This document shows, one piece after another, positions 1 to 6,510 of a stretch of 49,038 nucleotides of DNA. Source of the DNA: PHAA01 sp964494735 (lineage in GTDB: Bacteria; Bacillota; Syntrophomonadia; Syntrophomonadales; Syntrophomonadaceae); NCBI GenBank assembly GCA_964494735.1, contig CAZBSD010000016.1:1-49038 (forward strand). The letters are read 5' to 3'. The translations under genes were made by a program, and so were the position numbers. Under the pieces are notes generated by a model. The model was not told where the DNA came from and made no database searches. It saw only the letters and a list, made by a program, of their open reading frames with translations. How positions within the stretch are numbered: position 1 is the first letter of the stretch; each line of letters begins with the position of its first letter.

Positions 1-126
1 TATTCAACTTTTGATGATCTTTCTAAAGTGGCTGAAGATAGCTGTAGTCAGCTTGTAATTACAAGTAAAACAGTGTTCAAAGGCCGAATCAAGGTGATAC
101 TTGTTGGAGAAAGTTTAGGTTTTTAG
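1..126 (+). CDS. 3' end of an unidentified gene cut by the window edge
   Basis: An open frame runs from the first base to a TAG at 124-126, giving 41 residues that start mid-protein and end in KVILVGESLGF. The composition (alternating hydrophobic and charged residues) reads like a genuine C-terminus, but I do not recognise a family. Downstream, 127-279 holds only very short frames with several stops and looks like decayed sequence. Confidence 0.35.
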   Translation, partial: YSTFDDLSKVAEDSCSQLVITSKTVFKGRIKVILVGESLGF

Positions 127-279
127 GTTAATATGCCATCTCGTTTTGGAACTATAAAGATTTCTGGAGAAAGATATGAACAAGTTTTCTTATAGTGCAA
201 ATAAATAATGGTCAAAAGTGGTTTACTTCAAAGGGTAAGCTAGCTATTTATCAATTTTAGAGGAACAGATGATGGAGAC

Positions 280-314
280 AGTTTGTTGCTCACGAGGAGA
301 AGGGTATAAGAAGT
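280..314 (+). repeat. 35-bp direct repeat, copy 1
   Basis: These 35 bases match 10324-10358 at 33 of 35 positions (AGTTTGTTGCTCACGAG is shared exactly). This copy supplies the Shine-Dalgarno (GAGGAG, 294-299) and overlaps the GTG start of the downstream rifamycin ADP-ribosyltransferase gene. Both copies can be read in one frame as VCCSR-EGYKK, so the unit may derive from a coding segment. Confidence 0.8.
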
Positions 315-747
315 GAATATAAAGAATGAACAGACACCGTCCAGAGCATTGGACCCCGGACCTTTTTACCACGGTACAAAAGCCGACTTAAATCTAGGGG
401 ATTTGCTGGAACCTGGCTTTAGCTCTAATTATGGCGAGCGAAAGAAGGCAAACTTCATCTATTTTACCGCAACCATGGATGCAGCTATATGGGGAGCAGA
501 GCTTGCGATGGGCGACACACGTGGTCGGATCTATCAAGTAGAGCCCACCGGTAACTTCGTGAATGATCCTAATTTGACTGATAAAAAATTCCCAGGAAAT
601 CCGACAAGGTCTTACCGCACCAAGCACCCGCTGCGAGTAGTGGGCGAAGTCTTGGAATGGGAGGGACACTCTCCGGAGGCGCTCCAGAACATGCGAGATC
701 GTCTTGACGAGCTTAAACGGCTCGGTATAGCGGTGATTTTGGATTAA
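313..747 (+). CDS. arr: Rifamycin ADP-ribosyltransferase (Arr)
   Basis: Arr moves ADP-ribose from NAD+ to the C23 hydroxyl of rifamycins and so inactivates them in the cytoplasm. The 144-aa length is that of the family. The family blocks are present in order: FYHGTKADL (residues 18-26), ANFIYFTATMDAAIWGAELA (46-65), GRIYQVEPTG (71-80), DPNLTDKKFPGNPT (85-98) and HPLRVVGEV. The catalytic triad His-Tyr-Asp described for mycobacterial Arr corresponds to H20, Y50 and D85. The start is GTG, with GAGGAG about 13 bases upstream, inside the 35-bp repeat. The stop codon (745-747) overlaps the stop of a recombinase remnant on the other strand, so the gene lies in a mobile-DNA scar. A second rifamycin-inactivating gene (rph) lies 5.8 kb downstream. 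Identification is firm; activity is not shown. Confidence 0.93.
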   Translation: MNIKNEQTPSRALDPGPFYHGTKADLNLGDLLEPGFSSNYGERKKANFIYFTATMDAAIWGAELAMGDTRGRIYQVEPTGNFVNDPNLTDKKFPGNPTRSYRTKHPLRVVGEVLEWEGHSPEALQNMRDRLDELKRLGIAVILD

Positions 748-981
748 GCTTCCACATCCACCGTCACACCAGACTTGAATTCCACAGTGAATTTGTCATC
801 GAAGATAGTGGCCCGTTCAATCAGCCGCCGGACAAGTAGCTCGTCATACTGGGTTATGGGCGGTGGGTTATTCTTTCAGAAAGATATCCATTTCGGCAAT
901 CTGTTTTTTCAGTTCATCCCATCGGTAGGGGCTTTGCCCCTTACCCCGGAGTTTAACGCTTTTCGTCTGCCTTTCCGGATG
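744..981 (-). pseudogene. C-terminal remnant of a serine site-specific recombinase, frameshifted
   Basis: On the minus strand, 871-981 reads HPERQ...YRWDELKKQIAEMDIFLKE-stop. A different frame, 747-875, reads ITQYDELLVRRLIERATIFD followed by DKFTVEFKSGVTVDVEA-stop. The second part is the typical C-terminus of large serine recombinases (resolvase/invertase type, Tn4451/TnpX-like), and the first part fits the helix just before it. A frameshift near 868-878 separates them, and nothing of the catalytic or DNA-binding domains remains. The stop (744-746) overlaps the convergent arr stop. It is a relic of an integrative element. The plus-strand open frame across this region (775-1074) has no support. 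Confidence 0.7.
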
Positions 982-993
982 TTAAATAGAAAA

Positions 994-1016
994 AGGACAG
1001 CACCGGCGGCTGTCCT
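994..1016 (-). terminator. Rho-independent terminator, minus strand
   Basis: AGGACAGC (994-1001) pairs with GCTGTCCT (1009-1016) around a 7-base loop. On the minus strand the stem is followed by TTTTTCTATTT. It would end transcription coming leftward into the recombinase remnant; no intact minus-strand gene is left in front of it. Confidence 0.6.
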
Positions 1017-1111
1017 AATCCGTATACGGTTGTGTGAACAGGTTGGATGTTGTATAAGGAATGTAATCACATAGGTTAGAAAATTCATATTTTGGATAGG
1101 AGGATTTTGTT

Positions 1112-1294
1112 ATGGAAAAAGTGCTTTGGGTTATCAGTGCCATAAAATCATTGGGTGCAAAAGGTGATGATGGTTTGAAAGAGGTAAACGATTACCTGGA
1201 AAAGGGCTGGTCAGTGAAACTTATTTCTGCTTGCGCCATGGGTGATAATGGGGCTATGGGTCAAGCGTACATTGTTATAGAGAAAAATGATTAA
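1112..1294 (+). CDS. Small DUF4177-like hypothetical protein
   Basis: This 60-aa frame has a strong Shine-Dalgarno (TAGGAGG, about 8 bases before the ATG) and is followed directly by a hairpin terminator, so it is probably a real one-gene unit. The pattern of a short N-terminal strand, then VNDYLEKGWSVKLISAC, then YIVIEK resembles the small DUF4177-type proteins of Firmicutes, in which a GW motif precedes two strands. No enzymatic motif, signal peptide or membrane segment is visible. The family assignment is tentative. Confidence 0.55.
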   Translation: MEKVLWVISAIKSLGAKGDDGLKEVNDYLEKGWSVKLISACAMGDNGAMGQAYIVIEKND

Positions 1295-1307
1295 GAAATC
1301 AAAAACT

Positions 1308-1342
1308 AAGGCGCCCCATGCCAATTTCACATGGAGCGCCTT
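1308..1342 (+). terminator. Hairpin terminator after the 60-aa gene
   Basis: AAGGCGC-C-CCATG (1308-1320) pairs with CATGG-A-GCGCCTT (1330-1342), a 12-bp stem with one mismatch. It lies 14 bases after the stop of the small gene. The following T-run is short (TTGTT), so efficiency is uncertain. Confidence 0.55.
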
Positions 1343-1500
1343 GTTAAGCCGGACTTCGTATTTACCAGAGCGAAAATAGTGGTCTTCTGTGATGGTGACT
1401 TTTGGCACGGACACAACTGGGCTATCCGAGGGCAGGCTTCTATAGAGGATGAGTTTAAACGATACACGCAGTACTGGCGCGACAAAATCCTCGGCAAAGA
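1337..1500 (+). pseudogene. Vsr-type (very short patch repair) endonuclease fragment
   Basis: The frame KPDFVFTRAKIVVFCDGDFW, then HGHNW, EFKRYTQYWRDKI, matches the core of Vsr-family DNA mismatch endonucleases, where FxDGxFWHGH carries catalytic residues. The N-terminal part is missing (the frame begins inside the preceding terminator), and the match stops near KILGK at about 1500, where the frame runs out of recognisable protein. It is a piece of a restriction/repair gene left by recombination and is not expected to work. Confidence 0.6.
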
Positions 1501-1655
1501 CCTCACTTGCCTCGACCCTCCGCAAGTGCGAGAAGATTCAGGAGGGCGGCAAGCTGCAATCCTCGCAGAAAACCCTGAACGACAGGCGGGTGAACGCCCT
1601 GCGGATTGCGCTGGCTCTTATTGAGAAAGAAATGAGGTGCAACGATGCCGATTGA
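1497..1655 (+). pseudogene. C-terminal remnant of a small helical protein
   Basis: In the frame ending at 1655, the stretch STLRKCEKIQEGGKLQSSQK then TLNDRRVNALRIALALIEKE looks like the C-terminus of small all-helical proteins often found beside GyrI/DUF4180 genes. It has no start of its own and joins out of frame to the Vsr fragment. Its end overlaps the next gene's ATG by 11 bases, as in a translationally coupled operon. This suggests the operon's first gene was truncated when the Vsr-side DNA was joined. Family recall only, low certainty. Confidence 0.35.
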
Positions 1656-2268
1656 CTATAAGAAAACCGAAAAGGAACTCTACCAGCCCAAGACCACGCC
1701 GTCAATCATCGAAGTGCCGGAGATGAAGTTCCTTACCGTTGACGGCAAGGGTGACCCTAATACGAGCGAGGAATACGCCGCCGCAGTCGAGTTGCTCTAC
1801 GGGCTATCCTACGCCGTCAAGATGGGCAACAAGGTGGTATTGGAATACGTCGTGCCGCCGCTTGAGGGTTTCTGGGAAGTAGCGGACGATTTCAAGGGCG
1901 GCGGCGCGGCTATAACCGACAAGAGCAAGTTCGTCTGGACGATGCTCATACGTCAGCCTGAGTTCGTGACCGCCGAGGTGTTTGAGAACGCCAAATCCAC
2001 ACTCGCTAAGAAGAAGCCCGACATTGATGTTTCAAAGGCTCAGCTCGAAACAATCACCGAAGGCTTGTGCGTTCAGGTGATGCACATCGGCTCCTATGAC
2101 GATGAACCAGCTACGGTTGCGTCACTTGACCGTTTCGCGGTCGATAACGGCTATGCTATTGATATGAGCGGCAACCGCCGCCACCACGAGATTTACTTAT
2201 CCGACCCGCGCAAGGTCGCGCCGGAGAAGCTGAAGACGGTGCTTCGGCATCCGGTACGGAGGGCTTGA
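1645..2268 (+). CDS. GyrI-like small-molecule-binding domain protein
   Basis: The 207-aa product matches stand-alone GyrI-like (AraC effector-binding/SOUL-fold) proteins: PSIIEVPEMKFLTVDGKGDP near the N-terminus, a central KFVWTMLIRQPEFVT segment, and the C-terminal LCVQVMHIGSYDDEPATV with RHHEIYLSDPRKVAPEKLKT. These proteins bind small organic ligands and some hydrolyse cyclopropanoid toxins; the substrate here is unknown. It has no DNA-binding domain, signal peptide or membrane segment. GAGGTG lies 5 bases before the ATG. It is the first complete gene of a tight same-strand run to 3826, with the next start 3 bases after its stop. Confidence 0.8.
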   Translation: MPIDYKKTEKELYQPKTTPSIIEVPEMKFLTVDGKGDPNTSEEYAAAVELLYGLSYAVKMGNKVVLEYVVPPLEGFWEVADDFKGGGAAITDKSKFVWTMLIRQPEFVTAEVFENAKSTLAKKKPDIDVSKAQLETITEGLCVQVMHIGSYDDEPATVASLDRFAVDNGYAIDMSGNRRHHEIYLSDPRKVAPEKLKTVLRHPVRRA

Positions 2269-2270
2269 AC

Positions 2271-2486
2271 ATGAGCAAATATGAGTCACTATGGAAGCAC
2301 CTGCAAGCCGACGGGCGGGACACGTTTAAGATGACCTGCGACGAGATTAAAGCCGTCCTCGGCTTTGATATAGACCACTCTTTCCTGAACGCCAAGAAGG
2401 AAGCGGTGCAGTTTGGATACACGGTCGGCAAAATCTCAATGAAGGATAAAACCATAATTTTCAATAGAGCGGAGAATGCAAAATGA
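2271..2486 (+). CDS. Small conserved hypothetical protein
   Basis: This 71-aa protein has a pattern I recall from short Clostridia proteins of unknown function: MSKYESLWKHL, then FDIDHSFLNAKKEA and VGKISMKDKTIIFN. An ATG at 2271 is preferred over an in-frame TTG at 2265 because CGGAGGG sits about 8 bases upstream. The stop overlaps the next gene's ATG (2483) by 4 bases, so the two are translationally coupled. No catalytic motif is seen. Confidence 0.7.
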   Translation: MSKYESLWKHLQADGRDTFKMTCDEIKAVLGFDIDHSFLNAKKEAVQFGYTVGKISMKDKTIIFNRAENAK

Positions 2487-2947
2487 AATACATTGCAAAT
2501 CTCATAGTAGTAACGGACTTGGAGCGGTCAAAAGCGTTTTACAAGAAGGTTCTCGGTCAGGATGTCATTGTCGACTATGGAGCCAACGTAACACTGTCGG
2601 GCGGGTTCAGTTTGCAGACACTCGAATCGTGGCAGGGTTTCATCGGCGGTCTTGACGTGAGTTTCAAAGGCAACAATGGCGAACTGTACTTTGAAGCTGA
2701 GGACTTCGATGCTTTCGCCAAAAACCTCGATGTCGTGGAATTTGTCAATCCCCCTTATGAACAACCGTGGGGACAGCGGTGCGCCCGTTTCTATGACCCG
2801 GACGGGCATATTATCGAGGTCGGAGAAGACATGGCGGCTGCACCGCGACGTTTCGCAGCAAGCGGCATGACCATACCCGAAATAGCCGCCCGTATGGATG
2901 TGAAAGAAGAATACGTGCGGAAATGGCTTGGGGAGGACAAGACTTGA
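2483..2947 (+). CDS. VOC (glyoxalase/bleomycin-resistance fold) protein with a C-terminal HTH-like tail
   Basis: The first ~115 residues form one VOC unit: IANLIVVTDLERSKAFYKKV, a middle FSLQTLESWQGF, and the closing RCARFYDPDGHIIEVGE that carries the usual metal-ligand glutamate. VOC proteins catalyse diverse metal-dependent reactions or sequester compounds such as bleomycin; the role is not evident here. The last ~35 residues (MTIPEIAARMDVKEEYVRKW) resemble a helix-turn-helix, an addition seen in some VOC proteins. Translation is coupled to the genes on both sides. Confidence 0.82.
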   Translation: MKYIANLIVVTDLERSKAFYKKVLGQDVIVDYGANVTLSGGFSLQTLESWQGFIGGLDVSFKGNNGELYFEAEDFDAFAKNLDVVEFVNPPYEQPWGQRCARFYDPDGHIIEVGEDMAAAPRRFAASGMTIPEIAARMDVKEEYVRKWLGEDKT

Positions 2948-2949
2948 AT

Positions 2950-3300
2950 ATGACCACTAAAACAATCGGCGACATCGCCGTTATCCATAGCGACACGCCG
3001 CTCATCACCGACGCGAAGTCCGCGCTCGACCTGATTGCGTCCGTCGGCTTCGAGACAAGCGCGACGAAAATCGCAATCAACAAAACCGCCATCAGCGAGG
3101 ACTTCTTTCGGCTGTCCACGGGTTTTGCGGGCGAGGTTGTGCAGAAGTTCGTCAACTACGGTTATCGGCTCGCTATCATCGGCGACTTTTCGGGATACAC
3201 AGGCAAACCGCTTCGCGACTACATCTACGAGTGCAACAACGGAAAGCATCTGAACTTCGCAGCTGACGGGGAAGAAGCGGTTAGGAAATTGGGAGGATAA
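2950..3300 (+). CDS. DUF4180 family protein
   Basis: The 116-aa product matches DUF4180: GDIAVIHSDTPLITDAKSAL, ISEDFFRLSTGFAGEVVQKF, YGYRLAIIGDFSGYTGKPLR, DYIYECNNGKHLNF. The family has no assigned reaction; the fold resembles STAS/anti-sigma-antagonist-like proteins. GGGAGGA lies upstream of both an ATG at 2950 and an in-frame TTG at 2944; TTG is closer to ideal spacing but ATG is the conventional choice. The start overlaps or abuts the end of the VOC gene. Confidence 0.8.
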   Translation: MTTKTIGDIAVIHSDTPLITDAKSALDLIASVGFETSATKIAINKTAISEDFFRLSTGFAGEVVQKFVNYGYRLAIIGDFSGYTGKPLRDYIYECNNGKHLNFAADGEEAVRKLGG

Positions 3301-3304
3301 GGCT

Positions 3305-3826
3305 ATGGCAGGATTGAACCACCCAACAATCGGTTGTTGCGGTATAGACTGTGGCCTTTGTCCCCGGCACTATACCGACGGGTCTTCACGTTGCCCCGGT
3401 TGCGGTGGCGAGGGCTTCAAAGAAGTCCACCCTGCTTGCGGATACCTGACTTGTTGCGTGGAAAAGCGTGGGTTAGCGGTATGCGGTCAATGTGATGATT
3501 ATCCGTGCAAACGCTTTGACAAAGAGACTGGCGAGCGTGACTCCTTTGTCCTTCATAGGCGTGTGATACCAAATCAAGAGGACATACGGGAAAACGGACT
3601 CGATGTCTTTTTAGCCCATCAGTCTGAACGCATATTTTTCCTTGAATCGGCCCTCGAAAAGTACGACGATGGTCGCAGCAAGAACCTCTTTTGCATCGCC
3701 GCCGCCTTACTTTCCATAGAGAGCCTGAATGAAGCGCTACGTAGGGCGGGTGGCGGTGAGGATATAAAGGTAGTCCTGAAAGCCTACGCCGAAGCCGAGG
3801 GGCAAGAATTGAAATTGAGAAAATGA
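3305..3826 (+). CDS. DUF3795 cysteine-rich protein
   Basis: The 173-aa protein has the cysteine pattern of DUF3795: CCGIDCGLCPRH (residues ~11-22), RCPGCGG, HPACGYLTCCVEKRGLAVCG, CDDYPCKRF. Eleven or more cysteines in the first 75 residues suggest zinc or Fe-S binding. The rest is helical and lacks known motifs. It follows the DUF4180 gene by 4 bases and ends the run. The set GyrI, small protein, VOC, DUF4180, DUF3795 recurs as a neighbourhood in Clostridia, to my recollection, but its function is unknown. Confidence 0.82.
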   Translation: MAGLNHPTIGCCGIDCGLCPRHYTDGSSRCPGCGGEGFKEVHPACGYLTCCVEKRGLAVCGQCDDYPCKRFDKETGERDSFVLHRRVIPNQEDIRENGLDVFLAHQSERIFFLESALEKYDDGRSKNLFCIAAALLSIESLNEALRRAGGGEDIKVVLKAYAEAEGQELKLRK

Positions 3827-3921
3827 ACTTTTTTATTTCACCCAGCAGGGGTGTGCATAAGCGGTGCAAGTTTTAACGATTTGCTCTGAGGCGGTGCATT
3901 TTATCAATAAGTGATTACTTT

Positions 3922-3955
3922 GCCACCGGAGATGACAGGATTTGAACCCGTAATA
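3922..3955 (-). other. tRNA 3'-end fragment (T-arm and acceptor strand), possible attachment site
   Basis: Read on the minus strand, this gives ACGGG-TTCAAAT-CCTGT (a complete T-arm) followed by CATCTCC-G, the 3' acceptor strand plus discriminator base of a tRNA, probably of Ser type (acceptor GGAGATG). The rest of a tRNA cannot be found upstream on that strand. tRNA 3' ends without their bodies are the usual footprint of integrase attachment sites. Degenerate repeats follow at once, which fits an att region. The bases next to the acceptor (GTGGCA) are not CCA. Confidence 0.5.
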
Positions 3956-3961
3956 TATACT

Positions 3962-4104
3962 GACTTATTCTCGAGAACTAATAAAAACCGTTGAACTGTT
4001 CCCTCGAACAGAGGGTACCCCTAAAATCCACTATCGACCTATTCCCGCGAACGAGCAAAAGCTGTAAAACGCTGTTGCCGTATTTCCTTGTACGAGAAAA
4101 TGCA
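3962..4104 (+). repeat. Degenerate repeat cluster beside the tRNA fragment
   Basis: Three related blocks begin at 3962, 4036 and about 4080, sharing a TATTCyCGnGAAC-GAG-AAAA pattern. The first two agree at 25 of 35 positions. Between them lies an inverted repeat CTGTTC-N4-GAACAG next to CCCTC-gaaca-GAGGG. Such clusters can be integrase arm sites or iterons. The remaining interval 3827-4244 holds no credible gene: an 80-codon frame at 3991-4233 is explained by the repeats. Confidence 0.45.
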
Positions 4105-4244
4105 AAAATACACTCAAGACATCAATATGAACGGTTTGAGCCACGTGGAAACAGTAGTATTGATGGAAAGGGGTGGAGAAGTAAGTGCGCTGAAAAGCCT
4201 GTAAATAACGGGGTATGGAGATTTGCAGGTTGAAAGCTATAACT

Positions 4245-5384
4245 TCAACCCCCCTTTGTATCTCTCCGCACCCTTGTCATTACTACTAAAGCGAAAATTA
4301 GGATGGCTACCGAAAGGACACCGAATTGAAATTGAATAGAATCTTGATTAGCCGTTTTACTTATGGTGTCTAATACTAGTGGCGATAAAAACTGCCCCGA
4401 AAATATAAATGTGGTAGCAACTGCAATCGTTTTATCAGTTTGGTGCAATTCCACGATATTTAGAGCCCGCATGGTGAGATCCGGAAATAAAGCACCTTGG
4501 GCAAAGCCGATAAAACAGACGCTGATCAGGACAAGTGGTATGCTTTCTGTAAGTGCCAGTACCAAAAAGGGTATGCCCATGGATAATAGCATTATGGGGA
4601 CAAAATACTTGTCCAAGATTCCCATAACTTGAACTAAGAATAAACTCGTAGTCATCCCGCCAACCGCAGCAAAAGCAACGATCATACCAGCAAGTGCAGG
4701 TCCCCCTAAATTAGTTTGTTCTAAGTAAAGGGCTATGTTGGTTGCTACAGCACAATAGGCTAACATGATGGCACCCTGCGCAATAGAGTAACCATAAACA
4801 GCTAACGGGATCTTTGAATTGCGTTCATGATGTGGAGGTAGGTGAATCTTTTCCTTAGGTAAATAGAATAAGACTAATATAAAAATGATGACCCCTAATA
4901 GATAAACATCAAAAGGGAGTTGCCATCCAAATGTAGCAAGCCACCCGGCTATTAGCATCGTAATAATGCCACCAAAGTTGCTAAAGGCGGCATTATAGCC
5001 CATCATCTTCGTTCGTTCCCTACCCGTAAAATAGTCATAAATAAGGGATTCCGACAAAGGCATAAGTATTCCAACACCTGCTCCTAAGACTAATCGAAAT
5101 AAAAGAAGTAACTCGATTGTTGGCATGAATTGCGGCCCAATGCCACCGATTATGTAGACACCTAATCCAATTATGACCACAGTACGTTTTGGCAACTTGG
5201 TAGTTAAAAAGCTTGCTAAAAATGTAAAAGGAATGATCGTGAGTGCTGGTGCCGTTAAGATCAGTTTTATCATTGTTAGACTTGCTTCAGGAAAAGCTTT
5301 TGCAATTACTCCAAGAGCAGGTGAAATGGCGGCACCAGCCATCACCGTTGCCATTGAAATTGAGATAATGGTTGGTTTAAGCAT
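4245..5384 (-). CDS. MFS transporter
   Basis: A 379-aa, very hydrophobic protein with about 12 membrane segments and the loop motif LTTKLPKRTVVIIGLGVYII between TM2 and TM3, typical of the major facilitator superfamily. SESLIYDYFTGRERTKMMGY between TM4 and TM5 fits drug/proton antiporters. The substrate cannot be read from sequence; rifamycin export is only suggested by neighbours. An ATG at 5384 is preferred to an in-frame GTG at 5405, since homologues begin near MLKPTIISISMATVMAG. Neither start has a good Shine-Dalgarno, and a transposase fragment ends right at the start, so its native leader may be lost. Codon use is A+T-rich, unlike the right-hand genes. A weak hairpin (GGTTGAA/TTCAACC) follows the gene. 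Confidence 0.85.
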   Translation of the reverse strand: MLKPTIISISMATVMAGAAISPALGVIAKAFPEASLTMIKLILTAPALTIIPFTFLASFLTTKLPKRTVVIIGLGVYIIGGIGPQFMPTIELLLLFRLVLGAGVGILMPLSESLIYDYFTGRERTKMMGYNAAFSNFGGIITMLIAGWLATFGWQLPFDVYLLGVIIFILVLFYLPKEKIHLPPHHERNSKIPLAVYGYSIAQGAIMLAYCAVATNIALYLEQTNLGGPALAGMIVAFAAVGGMTTSLFLVQVMGILDKYFVPIMLLSMGIPFLVLALTESIPLVLISVCFIGFAQGALFPDLTMRALNIVELHQTDKTIAVATTFIFSGQFLSPLVLDTISKTANQDSIQFQFGVLSVAILIFALVVMTRVRRDTKGG

Positions 5385-5391
5385 TTCGTTA

Positions 5392-5628
5392 TTAACGTAG
5401 ATCACTTCCGTTCAGTAACAAAACGATACTTGGGCTTTTCCACCCGGCAATATACCACAGGTCTAAACCCTGCGTCAAGCATGGCAAGAGAACTACGGCC
5501 ACGGTTTCCACTTCGGGAAAGGCTGCCACCACTTGTTCGTAGACAGTATCAAAGACCAGGCTATCATGGGTATTGCCCGCACTCATCGGAGGCATCCGAT
5601 ATGGCTCAAACATAATTTGCGGTAGCAT
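5392..5628 (-). pseudogene. IS1182-like transposase fragment
   Basis: The minus-strand frame contains MSAGNTHDSLVFDTVYEQVV then AAFPEVETVAV, matching the region just before the second catalytic Asp of IS1182/IS4-type DDE transposases. The expected LDAGF comes in another frame directly after (a frameshift near 5490), then RPVVYCRVEKPKYRF before a stop. Both ends of the transposase are missing. Between it and the TetR promoter (5629-5756) I see only an inverted AAAGCGGG/CCCGCTTT pair and no gene. Confidence 0.65.
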
Positions 5629-5756
5629 TTTAGAAATAAGATGCTGCCGTTTTTTTGTTTCTGCCCAAAGCGGGCGACAGCTGGGCGGAAAAATCCCGCT
5701 TTAGGGAGTAATGTTGACTGAACTGCTAGAATCAGTGTTTTAAGCTTCAAACCATA

Positions 5757-5807
5757 TTGACCGAATCGGTTAATGGGGTTATTATGAAATTGACCGAATC
5801 GGTTAAT
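5757..5807 (+). promoter_or_regulatory. tetR promoter with two operator copies
   Basis: TTGACC (5757-5762), a 17-base spacer and TATTAT (5780-5785) form a sigma-A promoter. TTGACCGAATCGGTTAAT occurs twice, at 5757-5774 and 5790-5807, exactly 33 bases apart (about three helical turns). Its core ACCGA-A-TCGGT is an inverted repeat. One copy covers the -35 element and the other the expected transcription start, so a repressor bound there would block the promoter. The TetR gene begins 20 bases later, which points to autoregulation. Confidence 0.8.
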
Positions 5808-5827
5808 TAAAATATGAGGTGAGTCGG

Positions 5828-6433
5828 TTGGAAAACTTTTTAGCCTTACCTTTAGAAAAACAAAAAACAATTGTTGATGCATCCCTTACATGTTTCGGCA
5901 CTAACGGATACAAAAAAACGTCCGTGAGCGATATTGCAGCTGCAGCGGGGATTTCAAAAGCATTGGTATTTCATTACTTTGGTACTAAAAAGACTCTATA
6001 TTTATACCTCATTGATTTATGTACCCATATTATTATCAATGCGCTCGATGAAAAGTTTGATAATACAGTTACTGATTTTTTTGCAAGAATTGAGCTGGCA
6101 ACCAACATCGAAATATCGGTTATGAAAAGACATCCTGCCATCCTTTCCTTTTTAGACAGTGTGTATTTTGAAAATGATGATGAAGTGCAAGCGGACATAA
6201 AAGCTATTCTTGCAAGTGGTGAAATCGAAATTTTGAGAAGCAAAATTGTTTTTGAAGGTACTGACACTTCAAAATTTAAAGATGATATTGATCCAAAGCT
6301 GGTCATGAAAATACTAACCTTGCTTACAGATGGGTATTTAAGTAAAATGCCCAAATTAGGGATTGATCTTGACGCATTATGCGAAGAATTTAACGAATAT
6401 ATAAATCTATTTAAAAGGAATTTTTACAAGTAG
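5828..6433 (+). CDS. TetR/AcrR family transcriptional regulator
   Basis: An N-terminal helix-turn-helix (residues ~8-55: EKQKTIVDASLTCFGTNGYK, then TSVSDIAAAAGISKALVFHY, FGTKKTLYLYL) is followed by a helical ligand domain, giving 201 aa, normal for the family. TTG at 5828 is preferred over GTG at 5819, because GAGGTGA sits 5 bases before the TTG but overlaps the GTG. It likely represses its own promoter through the two ACCGAATCGGT sites. The rifampin phosphotransferase gene starts 77 bases downstream on the same strand with no terminator between, so it may be co-regulated. The inducer is unknown; rifamycin is a reasonable guess. Confidence 0.88.
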   Translation: MENFLALPLEKQKTIVDASLTCFGTNGYKKTSVSDIAAAAGISKALVFHYFGTKKTLYLYLIDLCTHIIINALDEKFDNTVTDFFARIELATNIEISVMKRHPAILSFLDSVYFENDDEVQADIKAILASGEIEILRSKIVFEGTDTSKFKDDIDPKLVMKILTLLTDGYLSKMPKLGIDLDALCEEFNEYINLFKRNFYK

Positions 6434-6510
6434 AAATGCCTGTAACCTAAATGTGATTTGCTTAAAGCGCTTCATTAATAAATTACCCGTAAATAGAGAG
6501 GAGAATATGT

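Noticed and set aside
775..1074. 99-codon plus-strand frame
   Set aside because: It lies opposite the recombinase remnant, has no ribosome-binding site and resembles nothing; the minus strand explains the sequence.
3922..3955. Calling a full tRNA gene
   Set aside because: Only the T-arm and 3' acceptor strand are present; no D-arm or anticodon arm can be folded on that strand.
3991..4233. 80-codon plus-strand frame
   Set aside because: It crosses the degenerate repeats, lacks a Shine-Dalgarno and has no protein-like pattern.
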